This document shows positions 12,600 to 42,792 of a stretch of DNA of 64,000 bases, piece after piece. The stretch lies in NCBI GenBank assembly GCA_964019155.1, contig OZ025243.1, forward strand, positions 14,854,261 through 14,918,260, given 5' to 3'. The notes beneath the pieces were generated by a model. The model saw only the letters and a list, made by a program, of their open reading frames with translations. It did no database searches and had not been told where the DNA came from. The DNA comes from Osedax fenrisi. Taxonomy: Eukaryota; Annelida; Polychaeta; Sabellida; Siboglinidae. Position 1 is the stretch's first letter. Each line of letters starts with the position of its first letter. A program made the position numbers and the translations under genes.

Positions 12600-13480
12600 A
12601 TATACCATAATTAAATCTAAAAACAAACAAGCAAACGTATTACTGATTTTGTAAGATAAAAAGAGAGTTTAGTGCGATATTTTGAGATATTAAAATGGTG
12701 GCAATTAGAGGTACGAATGATATTGGATATACGGGTGAAGAGAGACAGATTATAAGTAAAGGTATTTCTAAGAGTGGTGATAGATGAAGAAAGTGATACA
12801 TATGTTGGATGGTTAGTAGGTAGGTCCATCACTACAAACTTAGTAGTGATGGATTATATGTAAATCTGCTAAAGATAATAGTATCTATTTTTGAAATGAA
12901 TAGCGATATCAAGTTTATAGAGAACCATGTAATTATATCATCATCCATTATTTATGGTAAGTAGTATAGGAGAAGGGAGAGAGAATCATATGAAAGAGAT
13001 AGATATATGTTAATGTCACTAGCATATATGTTGTTATGGATGGATGTATATTTGCGATAAACGATTTTAACGGAAGAATGTATATAAGGAAACATATGAG
13101 ACCAAATACAAAGCCTTGAGGGATATCATGTTTCTGTGATATATAATTAAATGTTTAGATATTAATATGTATACAAGATAAAGGACATTAACCTTATACA
13201 AACTAGTCCATGTGTACGTATCTCGTATAATCTCGTAGCAATACTTCGTGAATACAAATAGTAAATACACTTAATAAATCAAAAATAATCATATCGCGAT
13301 CATGATCTGTATCAATTATGATATTAATATAATTATTACCTTATTTATCACAGTCTATGTTCCACGATGAAGTAAATAAGCACTCTGGTAAAGATCAATA
13401 ATGCCATTGATAGTGAGATAGTTGATGAGTAGTTTGCAGATAGTACTTGTTCGATAACTTTTAATATGGTGGTAGATAAG
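12600..13480 (-). pseudogene. Degenerate CR1/jockey-type reverse transcriptase relic
   Basis: On the minus strand, near 13125-13020, frames read DIPQGFVFGLICFLIYILPL, a decayed form of the V-P-Q-G-S-x-L-G-P-x-L-F-x-I-Y-I RT box. Near 13460-13430 there is KVIEQVL, as in the RT segment preceding it (S-K-L-L-E-K-V). Frames are interrupted and no complete domain survives. It resembles the relic at 17818-18390 but is too diverged to be a recent copy. Confidence 0.55.
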
Positions 13481-13485
13481 TACAT

Positions 13486-13760
13486 TAAGCGATGTACACA
13501 CCGCTAGCATCAAGCGCAGTAACAAGTCGCCGCCTAAAATCTATGAAAAGTTCTATTTTCGAGCAACAAGTCAAGCGTCGCCGTCAAGTTCAACACGTTC
13601 TATTTTTAGTAATATACTGCCAGTAACAAGTCGCCACACTCGCGGTACCCGTTGCTCGCTATCTGAACAACAATAATAAGTTATACCGAGCATCGAGTTC
13701 AGTAACAAGTGCAGTAACAAATCGCCGTACTTTGTGTGCAGCGGTGTATAAACCGCTTTA
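13486..13760. mobile_element. 275-bp MITE with iterated AGTAACAAGTCGCCG motif
   Basis: The terminal inverted repeats are TAAGCGATGTACACACCGCT and the complement of AGCGGTGTATAAACCGCTTT. Inside, variants of CAGTAACAAGTCGCCG occur at about 13516, 13565, 13620, 13703 and 13718. It is much GC-richer than its surroundings and has no coding capacity. Confidence 0.7.
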
Positions 13761-14537
13761 GTGTATGTAGTGTAATATTTAATGATTAATGATTGCTTTT
13801 ATAAGAATCTTTATTAAAAATGCTGATTTCATCAATATTAGGAGAGATGCGGTAATAAATGATCGGGTAAATAGAGGTAAGTATCAGTAAGGGGATTGGG
13901 TCAAAGGGTGAGCGAGATTTGGAAGATGTTAGAAAGTAGTATGAGTGTTGATAGTTGGTGATGGTAGTATTACCAATGATAAGGGGTTTAGTGTCAATGT
14001 GGGTTAAGAGAAATAGAAGAAAATAGGAGGGAAGAAACTCTATATTTCTAAAAATGTTAAGCTGAAAGTTATTAGAGCATAAATAACAGAGCGCAGTGTC
14101 AGTTTTACCTGGAAGGTTGTTGTTGTCATCTTCCTGCTAATAATTCTGAATGCTAACTAATTAACGTTCTTACTACTAATTATATTCATAGTTAATGTAT
14201 TCATGTACACACTATATAATTAACTCGTTAACATGAATACATAAGAAGATAGCATAGAACGAAAGTTGTTGAGATAATAATGTTGATCGTTACCAACTAA
14301 ATTGTAGATTCATAAGTTGACGTCTAAGATAATATTTGTCAGAATTAAACATTGTAGAGTAATGGTGTAAAGTTTAGGGTTTGTATATGAGAGGTTCATA
14401 TATATATATATTAAGTGAAAGTTAAAGTGTGGTGATTAATGAATCAAACGATGTAATCATGTGAGGCCATGATGTAAACGCTCTGAAATAATAGACTATT
14501 TATATAACCAAATACTAATAGACATAATATACACATA

Positions 14538-14618
<81 letters not shown>

Positions 14619-15261
14619 ATGAATTAAAAGTAATATTTAAATATATTTAATAATGTACATATAAAACAATAAACTAACGACAAAGCTGTTGTCATCTTTA
14701 ATTTCGTCCTTACTGGCACGTCCAATATTAACATACAATAGTAATACAACTAGTATAATGAAACCTAAAGTTACTTTATTTACCATAATTAATTATAAAC
14801 AGTGTGTTATATACGATGTTTATATACGTATGAATTATATTATCGCAGTTTATTTATTTGTTAAAAATAAATAATTTTAAATAAAATTATTTTTAATATT
14901 AATTAGTAAATAATTTATTTTAAATTCAATTTTATTCAATGTATTATTTAAAAATAAGTATCATACATATTGTATGGGAGTGGGCAGTATACTCATATAT
15001 GAGCCGATTTCGTTAACTGTATATATATCATAAGTTAATTAAACTAACCAACGAAATATACTATATATATAATTATTTTGTAATTAATAACATTAGAAAA
15101 CAATTAAAAAATATATTGTAAATTAAATTGTCACATAACAAATTATAATTATTATTGTTCATACTTCCTATATAGGTATCATGGTGAATATTCCTAGAGG
15201 TATCATGGTGGATTATTTAATTAACAGACGTAATGATAATATTTTGTACTTTACGTTAGTC
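13761..15261. other. AT-rich intergenic stretch with possible LINE debris
   Basis: No supported gene. 13800-14450 has a base composition similar to the adjacent RT relics but no readable motif. A 67-bp (TA)n run lies at 14541-14607. Confidence 0.5.
14541..14607. repeat. (TA)n run
   Basis: About 33 TA units in a row. Confidence 0.95.
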
Positions 15262-17827
15262 CCGTGACTCGAGAATCGTAGGGGGAACATAAACAATTCT
15301 ATGATAACAGAAACTTCTCCAATCATCTCGGTTTAACGTCATTAGTAACAAATCCTCTAAGTTCTTCGATGTCCATTTGCAAATATTATTCATCCAGTTT
15401 AACCTGGGTCGTCCTTTCCATCTACTTTACCTTGAAGAATCGTTTTGGCTAATGAGTTGTGTCGAGTGATATGGCCGAACCAACATAATTTCCGTTTCTT
15501 GACTATTGCGAGGAGTGGAACATAGTTTCCAACCAGTGACACAATTTTCTCATTTACGATAACGTTTGTTATTTGTTGTATGTAAGTGGTACCTAAGAGA
15601 CGTGTGTGAGATTTGTTTTCAAATGCAACTATTTTCTTCTCCATGGATTCTAGTATAGTCCATAATTCACATCCATATAGAAATATTGAGAGTATAGGGA
15701 TATTTATATAGGTTGTACTTTAAGGTGAAGTTAATCTTTTTGCTTGTCCAGATCTTGTCAAGTCTTACTATTGCTGATATTTCAGTACCTATACGTATTC
15801 TGATTTCTCTTTCGCTTGAACCATATTTTTTAAGTGTAGCACCTAAGTACTTAAATTGATTTACTTCTTCCAGTTATTCTCCATTCATTATGATCTTAGC
15901 ATGTACATTATTTGTATTACTATTTACCATAGTTTTGCTTTGTTTACTGCTAACCTCCATACCGTAATTACCTCCATGTAATGCTAGGCTATCTGTTAGC
16001 TTTTGTAGTTCGCAGTTACTTCCGCTTATTATATATATGTCATCTGCAAATCGTAAGTTTGAAATTGTTCTTCCGCCAATAGATATTCTTGAATGATGAT
16101 TTTTTAATGTATCTGACATAATTTGTTCAAGATAAATGTTGAAAAGAATTGGCGATAAGAGACAACCTTGCCGAACACCAACTGTTGTTTTGAAGTAATC
16201 ACCTTTAATATTGTCTAGTAGAATTGCACTAGTTGAACTTTTATAAAGTGATTTAATCAGTTGCGTTATCCCATCAGATATACCAACATTTTCCATAACC
16301 TGCCAAAGTCCTTGATGCCACACTCGATCAAACGCTTTTTTTAAATCTATGAAATTATGAAATAGATCTTTCTGAATTTCTATATGTTTTTCCATAATTA
16401 TTCTACAGTTTGTGATTTGTTCTACGGTGCTTCTACCCTTACGGAAGCCTGCTTGTTCTTCAGATATTATTTGTTCAGCCTGTGGATTTAATCGATTCAG
16501 TAGAATTTTTAATAATATGTTGCTTGCGTGATTTATAAGACTGATGGTTCTGTAATTTGAGCATTTTCTGCTATCTCCCTTTTTTGGTATGGATATAACA
16601 AGTGAGCGAGTCCATTGTATCGGCCATTCTTTGGTGTTCCATATCATTTGACATAATTATGTTAATAATTTTTTAAGATTTTCCCCACGGTGTTTTATTA
16701 ATTCACTTGAAATGTTGTCGGGACCAGGAGTTTTCCCATCTTTAAGAGATTTGATAGCATGTTCAACTTCAGATTCGAGAATTGGTAATGAAGTGTCAGC
16801 TTCAGCTTTGTTTGCTTCATTATAATTTAGTTTAACGTTAGTTTTTATTGGATAGTTGTATAATTCGTTACAGTATTCTGTCCAACGTTTCATTACGGCT
16901 ACATGTTTAGCTATAGGTTTATCATCTTTGTCGAGTATAATCTGTTATATACATATATATATATATATATGTATAAGGCGTATGCCTATATATGCATAGA
17001 TACGAGCGACAAGGCTTCTATAGTTTATTGGGTGATTCTAGCACTGCCTATACATCGCGGCGGTCCGCTATATATATAGGCAGCCGTCTGCACGTGGGCG
17101 ATCATGCGAGACGGTTGGAATGTGCGTGCGTGATACCAGGCACTAGGCGTACGACGTACGTGCGCTGATATTACGTTGGTATACACTATCACGCATGTGG
17201 TATATATACAATAATATGGAATGGTCCATTATGCGTGTTTATAAGAGGGGAGTAATATACAAGTGGATAACATAACATAATCATTGTCTTTTTTTTGTTT
17301 CGTTTCGTAGTTTTAGTGTATTGTATGCTTTTTTATTTGATCTGTTGTTATTCATATCTTTATTTATTGATGCACATTGATCCTGTATCCAATCATCTTT
17401 AGCTTTTTTCATTGATTTTCTAATATTTGAGTTTAAATTTCTGTATTCATCTTTTTTACTTGGATCTGTTTTTAAGTGCGACTTTAGTGCCTTTATTTGT
17501 ACATAATTCCAAGATATCATTTGTGATCCATGCTTGTTTTCTTACTCTATATATTCCAATAGTTTTAGTTGCAGCTGCAGTAATAATCATTTCAATCTCA
17601 TTACAAATTATTGTGGGAACTTTACCTTCTATAGTGACATGTTTTATATCAGATTGAATAGCATTTTTATATAGTTGATTGGTTGCATTATTCCTGAGTT
17701 TAACCAGATCGTATCGTATACGACTAGTTTTCGATCTTTTCTTTATGCAAAGTTTTAGTTTCATATTGCATAGAACTAAATCATAGGGAGACATGATTGA
17801 AAGTGAAAATTGGATGATTAGTGACAA
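15262..17827 (-). mobile_element. 5'-truncated, interrupted LINE (endonuclease linker, RT and C-terminal domain)
   Basis: Read from high to low coordinates, the element encodes three parts. First is the linker after the endonuclease (17827-17281, with QAWITNDILELC). Second is the RT (16936-15874) with ISLINHASNILLKILLNRL, EEQAGFRKGRSTVEQITNC, FIDLKKAFDRVWH, VGVRQGCLLSPILFNIYLEQ and the catalytic R-F-A-D-D-I. Third is the C-terminal block with KKRKLCWFGHITRHNSLAKT and, after a frameshift at about 15400, a G-R-P-R-x-x-W-M tail. A 344-bp insertion at 16937-17280 splits the linker from the RT. In-frame stops lie between 15645 and 15873. The catalytic FADD is intact, so decay is moderate. The clade is not assigned. 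Confidence 0.9.
16937..17280. other. GC-richer insertion inside the LINE
   Basis: LINE-coding sequence stops at 16936 and resumes at 17281 with the family's normal residue order. The 344 bp between are foreign: a (TA)n start, then GC-rich dyads such as CGCGGCGGTCCGC and CACGTGGGCGATCATGCG. No open frame and no clear terminal repeats or target duplication are seen. Confidence 0.6.
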
Positions 17828-18390
17828 TCGGTGTTAAATTCAATGTCGTCTGCATATATATTATATTTGACGGAATGAACATATTTAATAAGTTTGCTAA
17901 GGGGGAATAGGTAAATACATAAGATTATAGGGGAGAGGGACGATTTTTGAGGCACTCCAAAGAGGACTTTGCGATTGGGTGATAGTGATTTGTTAATGTT
18001 AGTACTAATTCTAACGAGAGGTATAAAAGCAGTAGATGTGTAACACATCATGTGTTTGGATGTCATTATCAAGGGATTTCAGTAGGTCGTCGAGTAGTGA
18101 TAGTATAGTCGTGTCTGTACTGTGTAGTTTTCTTAATGAGCTTTATTGATGATCAAGTATATTATTAGTAGTGAGGTAGAAGATTAATTGTTTGTAGATT
18201 ACCTTCTCAAGTAGTTTAGTTGTAATTGGAATTTGAGATATGGGTCTGTAGTTAGAGAGTGTATTGTAGTCGAGTTGGGTTTTTTAATCAAAATGCTGAC
18301 AATAGAGTTGTTTAGGTCTAATGGGATAATACCAGTTATAATGGATTCATCAATGAAACGTTTGTATATTGGTGTTTTGGTCTAGGCTAA
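17818..18390 (-). pseudogene. CR1-type reverse transcriptase relic
   Basis: The minus strand encodes an FGVPQKSSLSPIILCIYLFP box, then KYNIYADDIEFNTD with an intact Y-A-D-D. Upstream (18300-18190) is an out-of-frame N-Y-x-P-I-S-Q-I-P-x-x-x-K-L-L-E-K-V-I segment. This RT type differs from the adjoining LINE, so two retrotransposons abut at about 17820. The LINE probably inserted into, or was deleted against, this older copy. Confidence 0.75.
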
Positions 18391-18564
18391 TGTAAGTTAG
18401 TTAGCTGATAAACAGTTATGGATATATATATATGCTATAGCATACTAATATTAGTGGTTATAACTTATAACCTAGAACTTATAACCTATAACTTAGGTAA
18501 GGTTAGTTGGTAATAGAATAGTTGTGCACCACATGCGCAATGAGATTCATAAAATACATATAGG

Positions 18565-18609
<45 letters not shown>

Positions 18610-20487
18610 TATACATATATTAATAATATGTTATACATTTATGTACCCCACTTATGAAATATACATTCCTGCGCCCCTATGTATGGTAATATATCTATGT
18701 ATGGTAAGGAATACTAGGTATAGTTATCATACCTATACCATTATATATATATATATATATATATACTAGGTATAGGTATCCTACCTATACATTATTTATA
18801 CATAAATATAGAGTGATAAATATCATTATATTCTAGATTTCTATCTACATATAATATGTAACATATTATACATATGTAATACATTATGTATGTATCTATA
18901 TTTATATTAATAAAGTTAGGTTATGTTATACATGTTAGTTATATTTGACATATTACAATATATACAGTCAGTTATTAATTAAATTCATAATAAAGTGTAA
19001 TATACATATTAATATTAATTATTTATTAAATTGGATATTTGGTATTTAATATCGGACAGAACAATAGTATAATAGTATATATACTTATTACTTATAACTT
19101 ATAAGTTATAAGTATACATATATCTTAATAATTATAAATTATAATTTATAATATTAATAAACTTATCAACTAAAGACTTTTCCGATAATAATTATTTCGA
19201 ATTGTCGTGTCTTTTTACAAAGATGAATTCATGCAAAGATTGTTTGATGACATTTCAATTTATTTTTATTATTTTCTTTATGAATATTTTGTAAATAGAA
19301 TATTTAGGTAATAAAATATAATTAATTATTTTAAAATTAATGCATATCTAAAAAGCATTATTTATTATAACTTTTTATTTATGTAATTAATAATAATATA
19401 AGTATTAATCATTATTATAAAATAATAACTTACTATTATGTAACTATAGGGTGATACACTCGATTGCCGCTTAGTTTATTATATATTTTAAATATGATAA
19501 AAAGTTAATTTAAATTTTCAAGTTACTTGAACCTAATTGTATAGATTATAAAGATGTATTCTATATGTTATTGATTATTATAATAATTATAATATTCCAG
19601 ATGAAATACATTATATTATTTACCTGATATAATTTATATTATATGGTTATAAATTATAACCATTTTTATTAAATATTTTTTAAATTATTATTAAATAATT
19701 TTATATTTCTAAATTTTTATAAAAAATAAACTATTATTAAAATATATGATTAACATCCTAAAATCATATATTTAACTTAGTATTATAATATATATAATTA
19801 TAATAATATTATATTATATTTAATAATATTATATTAAATATAATATAATATATTGTATAATGAATGAGTTTATATAAAAAATATAATTAATAAATATTAG
19901 ACATTAAATATATGTATATATATATTTAAAAAAATTACCATGAAATTACTTGAATTTTATTACAATGAATACAGTCCTGATTTATTAAAGATTTATAAAT
20001 TATTTAAATTCTCAGAATATATGTATAAAATTGTATAATATAATCATTATATTATTATAATGCATGATCATCATGATGATGAGATTAAAATCTGACATAC
20101 AAATATATAATTTCCGATCGTAATAAATATAATATTAGTTGATAGTTATATTAATATTTAATAGTTATGATATATATTAATATCATTTTTTAATCTAAAT
20201 AAATACAATAATATATTTACACATTTTATAAATAATTGTATATTTAAAAAATAATTATACGTAATAATATTAATTTAATATATACATTTTATATGAAAAT
20301 TGCATACGTTTATTTTATAATAGTATTAATTAATACTTTGTAATAATAAGTAATACTTTGTAATACTAAACAAATTAATATTATGTAATACTTATACCAG
20401 AAATCGTACTTTTCTTTATTTCCTTACGGACGAGTACCGTAAACCTAATCCACATCCTCGTCTTAGATCCGAAGCAGCGACCCGTCG
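18391..20487. other. AT-rich intergenic DNA and NFXL1 5' flank
   Basis: No coding signal until about 20400, where GC content rises (presumed 5' UTR). It contains (TA)n runs at 18571-18602 and 18742-18766, the latter flanked by inverted ACTAGGTATAG/CTATACC dyads, plus TATAACTTATAAC-type repeats around 18450-18500. Confidence 0.6.
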
Positions 20488-37327
<16,840 letters not shown>

Positions 37328-37394
37328 TAATCATAGTTATGTAATCAATATTGAACTATGTTAATCATAGTTCAAAGTTAAAACCATATATTAC

Positions 37395-37400
37395 AATAAA
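37395..37400 (+). terminator. Candidate NFXL1 poly(A) signal
   Basis: AATAAA lies 68 bases after the NFXL1 stop codon. Further AATAAA copies lie at 37519-37524 and 37558-37575, so the exact end is uncertain. Confidence 0.45.
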
Positions 37401-37432
37401 ATAATTAATTATACTAATTAATTATATGTTAA

Positions 37433-37438
37433 TTTATT
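37433..37438 (-). terminator. Candidate REC8 poly(A) signal
   Basis: TTTATT on the plus strand (AATAAA on the minus) lies about 218 bases beyond the REC8 stop, and close to the NFXL1 signals on the other strand. If both are used, the two 3' UTRs overlap or nearly touch. Confidence 0.4.
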
Positions 37439-37655
37439 TTTTATATAATATTACAGTAATAATAGTTTATGTATATGTAAATGTACTCAATATTGAGTTA
37501 TGATTAAAACCATGTATTACAATAAAATAATTAACTATATGTTAATTTGTTTTGTTAAATAAAATCCAATAAAAATATAAGAATACAAATGAATAAGATA
37601 TAAATAAATATATTAGGAATACGAATTTAAAAAATAATAACAAATGTATTTATAT

Positions 37656-40018
37656 TTATAAATATTCGAATGGAATTTTGATTTCAATGTCATCTTGACC
37701 ATTTCTCTGTCTGACGTGAAGTGTGTTGTACTTTGCATTATCTGTTATACGTAATAATTGTAATGTTATCAATTCTATATTTGAAGAGATACATAGTATA
37801 GATACAAACCTAGCAAACATGAAAATAATTGAGCTGCAGTTTTTCTTGATTCAGAAGGTGGACATATTTTTGAGAAAGTTGTGAAGGAACCATTGTTTCT
37901 AATACGACTACAAATACATAAATAATCAATTAGTAAATAATAATTAATTATTAAATGATATATTTCAATTATTTATATTATATTTTTTGTTAATAAATCT
38001 ATAATATTTAAAAAATAATATTTCTATGAAAATATAACTTATAAATAATAACACATTTATAACACCAATAAAAAAATTAATTATAACAATAACAGGATAA
38101 TACTGGTATAATATATATTATTTGTAACCATGTATGTATTCATTTAACCAAATATATATATATATATATATTTATAAAATATAATAAAACATTAAAAATA
38201 ATATAAATGTATAAATATAATTAAAATTAGAGTGTAGAATAAGAAAACAAATGAAATTAATGGTGAAACCTTCGTATTTTTTTATTATAGGTTTATTTTT
38301 AAATATAAAAATGTAGTTTTTATATAATTAGACTATTATCTAAATAATGATATTATATAACATGTTATTTAAAAGTAAATATAAGTATAATAAATTTTAA
38401 TTTTAAAACATCAGCTCATGAATAAATGTACTTATTATTATTCAAAATATACAACTCAAACTTTAGGTAGCTATATCTCAGAACATTTTATCTCATTTGT
38501 TCACATTTTTCAAACTCCCCTCAATTATGAACTCTTTGATGGATCTTTATGAATTTGTTTGAGTATATATATAATAATTGTAATTATACATTAGATAATT
38601 AAAATATATGTATACATTCTAGGAACATATATATTACATAATATCACAAAAACATGTATATTTTTGAATTTAAAAATTTGTATTAGTAAAATTCAGTATA
38701 TACTCTTTTTCTTCATCTTACTATAATCTAATATATATGAATACTATCTACGTAATAAAAAAAATTTCTAAATTAAATTAAATCTTAAAAAAACCTTAAA
38801 TCGAGATTATGCGATTATATTAGACACAATTTCCCCAAATTTTACATGTTAATTGACCTTGTTTAATGAAGCTTTTACCGCCGTTTAACATTTTAAATAA
38901 CATTAACTTTAGATTCAATTTACCTTAGAATCATGTTTTTTCACTAATCACTTTTATCAACGATCACTTTTATAATAATATTTACTATAAAATGCATATT
39001 TACTTTGAAATTGAAATGTTATATATAGTTAGAACAGATTTATAATAAATAATTTCAATTTATAAAATTTTAAATATACAGTACAATTTTAAATTAAACA
39101 TAGCAGGAAAATGTGTGATTTACTTTAAAAAAAATTTATTTATATATGAACAATTTATACCAATTTTTGTATGCCAAATTTCTATTATACGTTATATTAT
39201 AAATATTAATTAAATAACAGAGAAATATATTATATATTTATGAATTATTTAACAAAGAAAACTATTTTAAGATTACCGCGGGAAAGTCAGCACATCAAAT
39301 CACAGGTATATAATTATATTATAATGATACCTATGTCTATGTATGTGATGCCATCGAACCCTACTATCAGAGTATCGGTTCGAGTATCAATACTAGTATG
39401 TGCATATACAATGCCTGTCACAATAAATTATCGACACACAAGTAATAAGACACATGTATTTAATTAATTAATGTACTTCCTGTTGAATATATGCCGACAT
39501 GCTTCTACATGTATTATTATTATATATGCTAGTTTAACATGATGGTAGAATGCATTATCTGCATAGATAGATAACTAGGTAACTTGCTGCAATCTTAATA
39601 TTAGTATACTATGCACCAACTGTTCATTTGAATGTACTGACTTTCTCCGAGTACAATTTTTAATACAAACTTATCTAGTCATTCCCATATATAAGTTATA
39701 TCTAATATTTAATTGATATACAATAATTACAATCTAATATTTATTAATATAAATTTATTTTTAATAATCTAATTTATATTTCATTCAAAATTATTAATTT
39801 TTTATAAAAGCCTACATATATATTTAAAATTGGATATATTTTCATTATTATTTGTTGCATACAAAAAATATTTATTTTCAAAAATTATGTTAGTAAAGAT
39901 CTTCGTTTGTATTTTGATGTCATTATTTTTTTTAATTTGTGTAATCAAAAATATAAATTTTCAATATATAATTAAATAATGCTCTAAAAAATATATATGT
40001 ATATAATTATTATATATG

Positions 40019-40107
<89 letters not shown>

Positions 40108-42753
40108 CATATTAGACATACTTTATAATATGCCATACTTAGGTCTAATCATATTCATATGATAAATGTTTTAAATATCAATTTATTATCTATAAAAATA
40201 AAGTTTAGAAAATGTATGATTAATAAATTATAATGATAAAAATATTTCTATTATTAATTTGTCGTCGTATTACCATTAAATATATGTATGTTCACATAAA
40301 TGTGAGTGTGTGTGTGTGTATTAACCTGATTAAGCTAAGATCTAGTATGTTGACATCATCTTGTATTTGAGCATTCGTTATGTCTATGGTTGGATCAGCT
40401 TGACTAACACTGATACTAAGATCCTGTGGAGCGTGGTCAATCTGTCCCGAAATAGATTGATCACGAAGTGATTTCATCGACTGATCTTCTAATCGATTGA
40501 TGTTAGCCAAACTATTGTAAAACAGTTTACATGCTTTACTTCTACATATATTATAATAAAATACATAAAGTATTATTTAAATAAAAATCCAATCGTTTTA
40601 TAATACCTATATTATTTTATTATTGTTTATAATGATATATATATATATCTTTACTAACATTTATTACATAAATAAAAATATTTATTATCAGCCATATTAT
40701 AATGATAATAATAATTCTAATATGAATAAATGATGAGTAGACTAGCTCTAAATTAAAACTCAATTCAAAAAGTAAGACTGCAATCTTTTAATTTTATATA
40801 ATATCTAATTCATTATGCTAACTTTATTTCGTATTCAACAATATACATTTAATAATAAAGTAGAAATACGGCATCATACACTACTGTACTAAATTATCAG
40901 TAACACAGGCACATCTAACGCAGTCGCACGAATAACCTATTATTAATGATATCCGCCTCTCTTTGTCTCTCCGTCTCTCTTTGTCTCTCCGTTGCGGCGT
41001 TGGTGCTCTCATTGATAGCGCGATCGTCTGTCACGACCGACGATATCTTAGCGCGCTTTGGCCTAGATTCATCGTCGACCCCGACGACGGCGAGGTCATC
41101 GCTAGGGGGAGCCACCGATATCTTACGAGGATACGTGGTTACGTGCGGTCTGCTAATCGCCTGTCTGTGCCACAACTTAGTCAGCCGGTCGCTTATTCGA
41201 TAGCGGCCCGGCTCGTTGAATAGATCCACGGCGAAGTGATGCATTCCGACGTCGAATATAGTGTCGCGACACAACGTGGACGCTGATAATATAGGTGGCG
41301 TTAGTGGTCGTGTGCGGCGTGTTTCGTAAGCACTCTATTATATTTAATTTCTATAACGACTACATTAAAACACTAATACTAATAGTTAACTTAATAACGT
41401 TTTCACTAAGCAGTAGTTATAATTAAGTTATGAAATCTCAAAAAATGTGCGTAATAGTTGTATTTCAATACTTTATAAGTAATAATAAATAACGAACAGG
41501 TACGTGTAGCATACACACTAACTGTTTGTTATCTGTTTCTTCATCTCTTCTATGGTAAGAGTTCGTACGGCTTGTTGATATTTACTCTTTTTGTAACGGC
41601 GCGGGTTATGGTTCAACCAAGACGGACGCTGAAATTGTAGTCGTACGTTACCGATATCATATGATATTATATTGAATTTAATTGAGTCGATAGAATAATA
41701 ATATACAGCTAGTAAATAATAATGATAATGTATACGAAAATAAAAGTATTTCTCAATAGAAAAGATAATTGTTATTAGAAAATAAATCGTATAGAAATAT
41801 AGAACATCTAGATATGTGCTAGGACATATATAGCCGTAGGAGAATTGAGAAGTATACAATACTACAGTGAGTGTTGTTATCATCGTTTGTGATCTTACTG
41901 TTTTATTTATCACCCGCTGACCTTGAGAGAAGGCTGCGGGGTCGAATTCAGCGGTATATCTGCGGAGAGACTGGAGATGTCGTCGCGCCCCACGATGGAG
42001 GATAGGTCGTGGATATCGAAAGTGACGTCTGCACTGGTGTTATGTGACGGGTTTGGCACGGGGGGGCCCGGCTCTACTACTGCTATATCCGTGTCTACCA
42101 TATCTACAGCCATGTCTAGTGCTGAGGAGTTGTTTAATCGAGATGTATTGAGCCATAGTTTATCGCCGGAAGCGGGACATGTTCGATTACTGTAAGGGTG
42201 TATGTAGTCTATATCGTGTGTGTTTTTCATTAGATTTTCTATAGAGATATCTATAAGATATATTATAGTAAATTTCTAAATACGATGAGCAGAATTAAAA
42301 CTGCTATTTTTATGATTTTAATAATTCAGAATTTTTGTATTCAATTTATTTAGATTTTATTGTTTTTGTAAAATTAAACAAAACCTTTAATTATTTATAT
42401 TTTTGTATTTTTTAAATATGTACACTAGTTAAATATTAATATTCTTTTGATGAGTTATTATTAATTAAATATCATCAAGAATAGGGCCCAGTCTACATAT
42501 GAATATTATTAAAACTGTAATGTTATAATCATATTGCATTATGGACATTTCAGTTTACACATCACAATACATATCGTTTAAGCTATGCTGCTATTATTAC
42601 GGCTAAAGATATTACATATAATACTTACTCAAAGGGGACATCCTCCATATTCATCATGCTATGTATCTAGCAGGTAAACATGTTGTATTATCATCAATAT
42701 GTTAATAGTTTATATTTTAATTATAAAATAATGAAAAATATACTTAACTATAG

Positions 42754-42792
<39 letters not shown>

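Noticed and set aside
17427..17657. Plus-strand ORF of 76 codons
   Set aside because: It is antisense to the LINE linker region, whose protein motifs are clear on the minus strand.
40946..41223. Two plus-strand ORFs of 85-86 codons opposite REC8 exon 11
   Set aside because: They are shadows of the REC8 exon, whose frame matches the kleisin family and whose splice phases fit.
41923..42195. Plus-strand 90-codon ORF
   Set aside because: It is opposite REC8 exon 9, which joins in phase to both neighbours.
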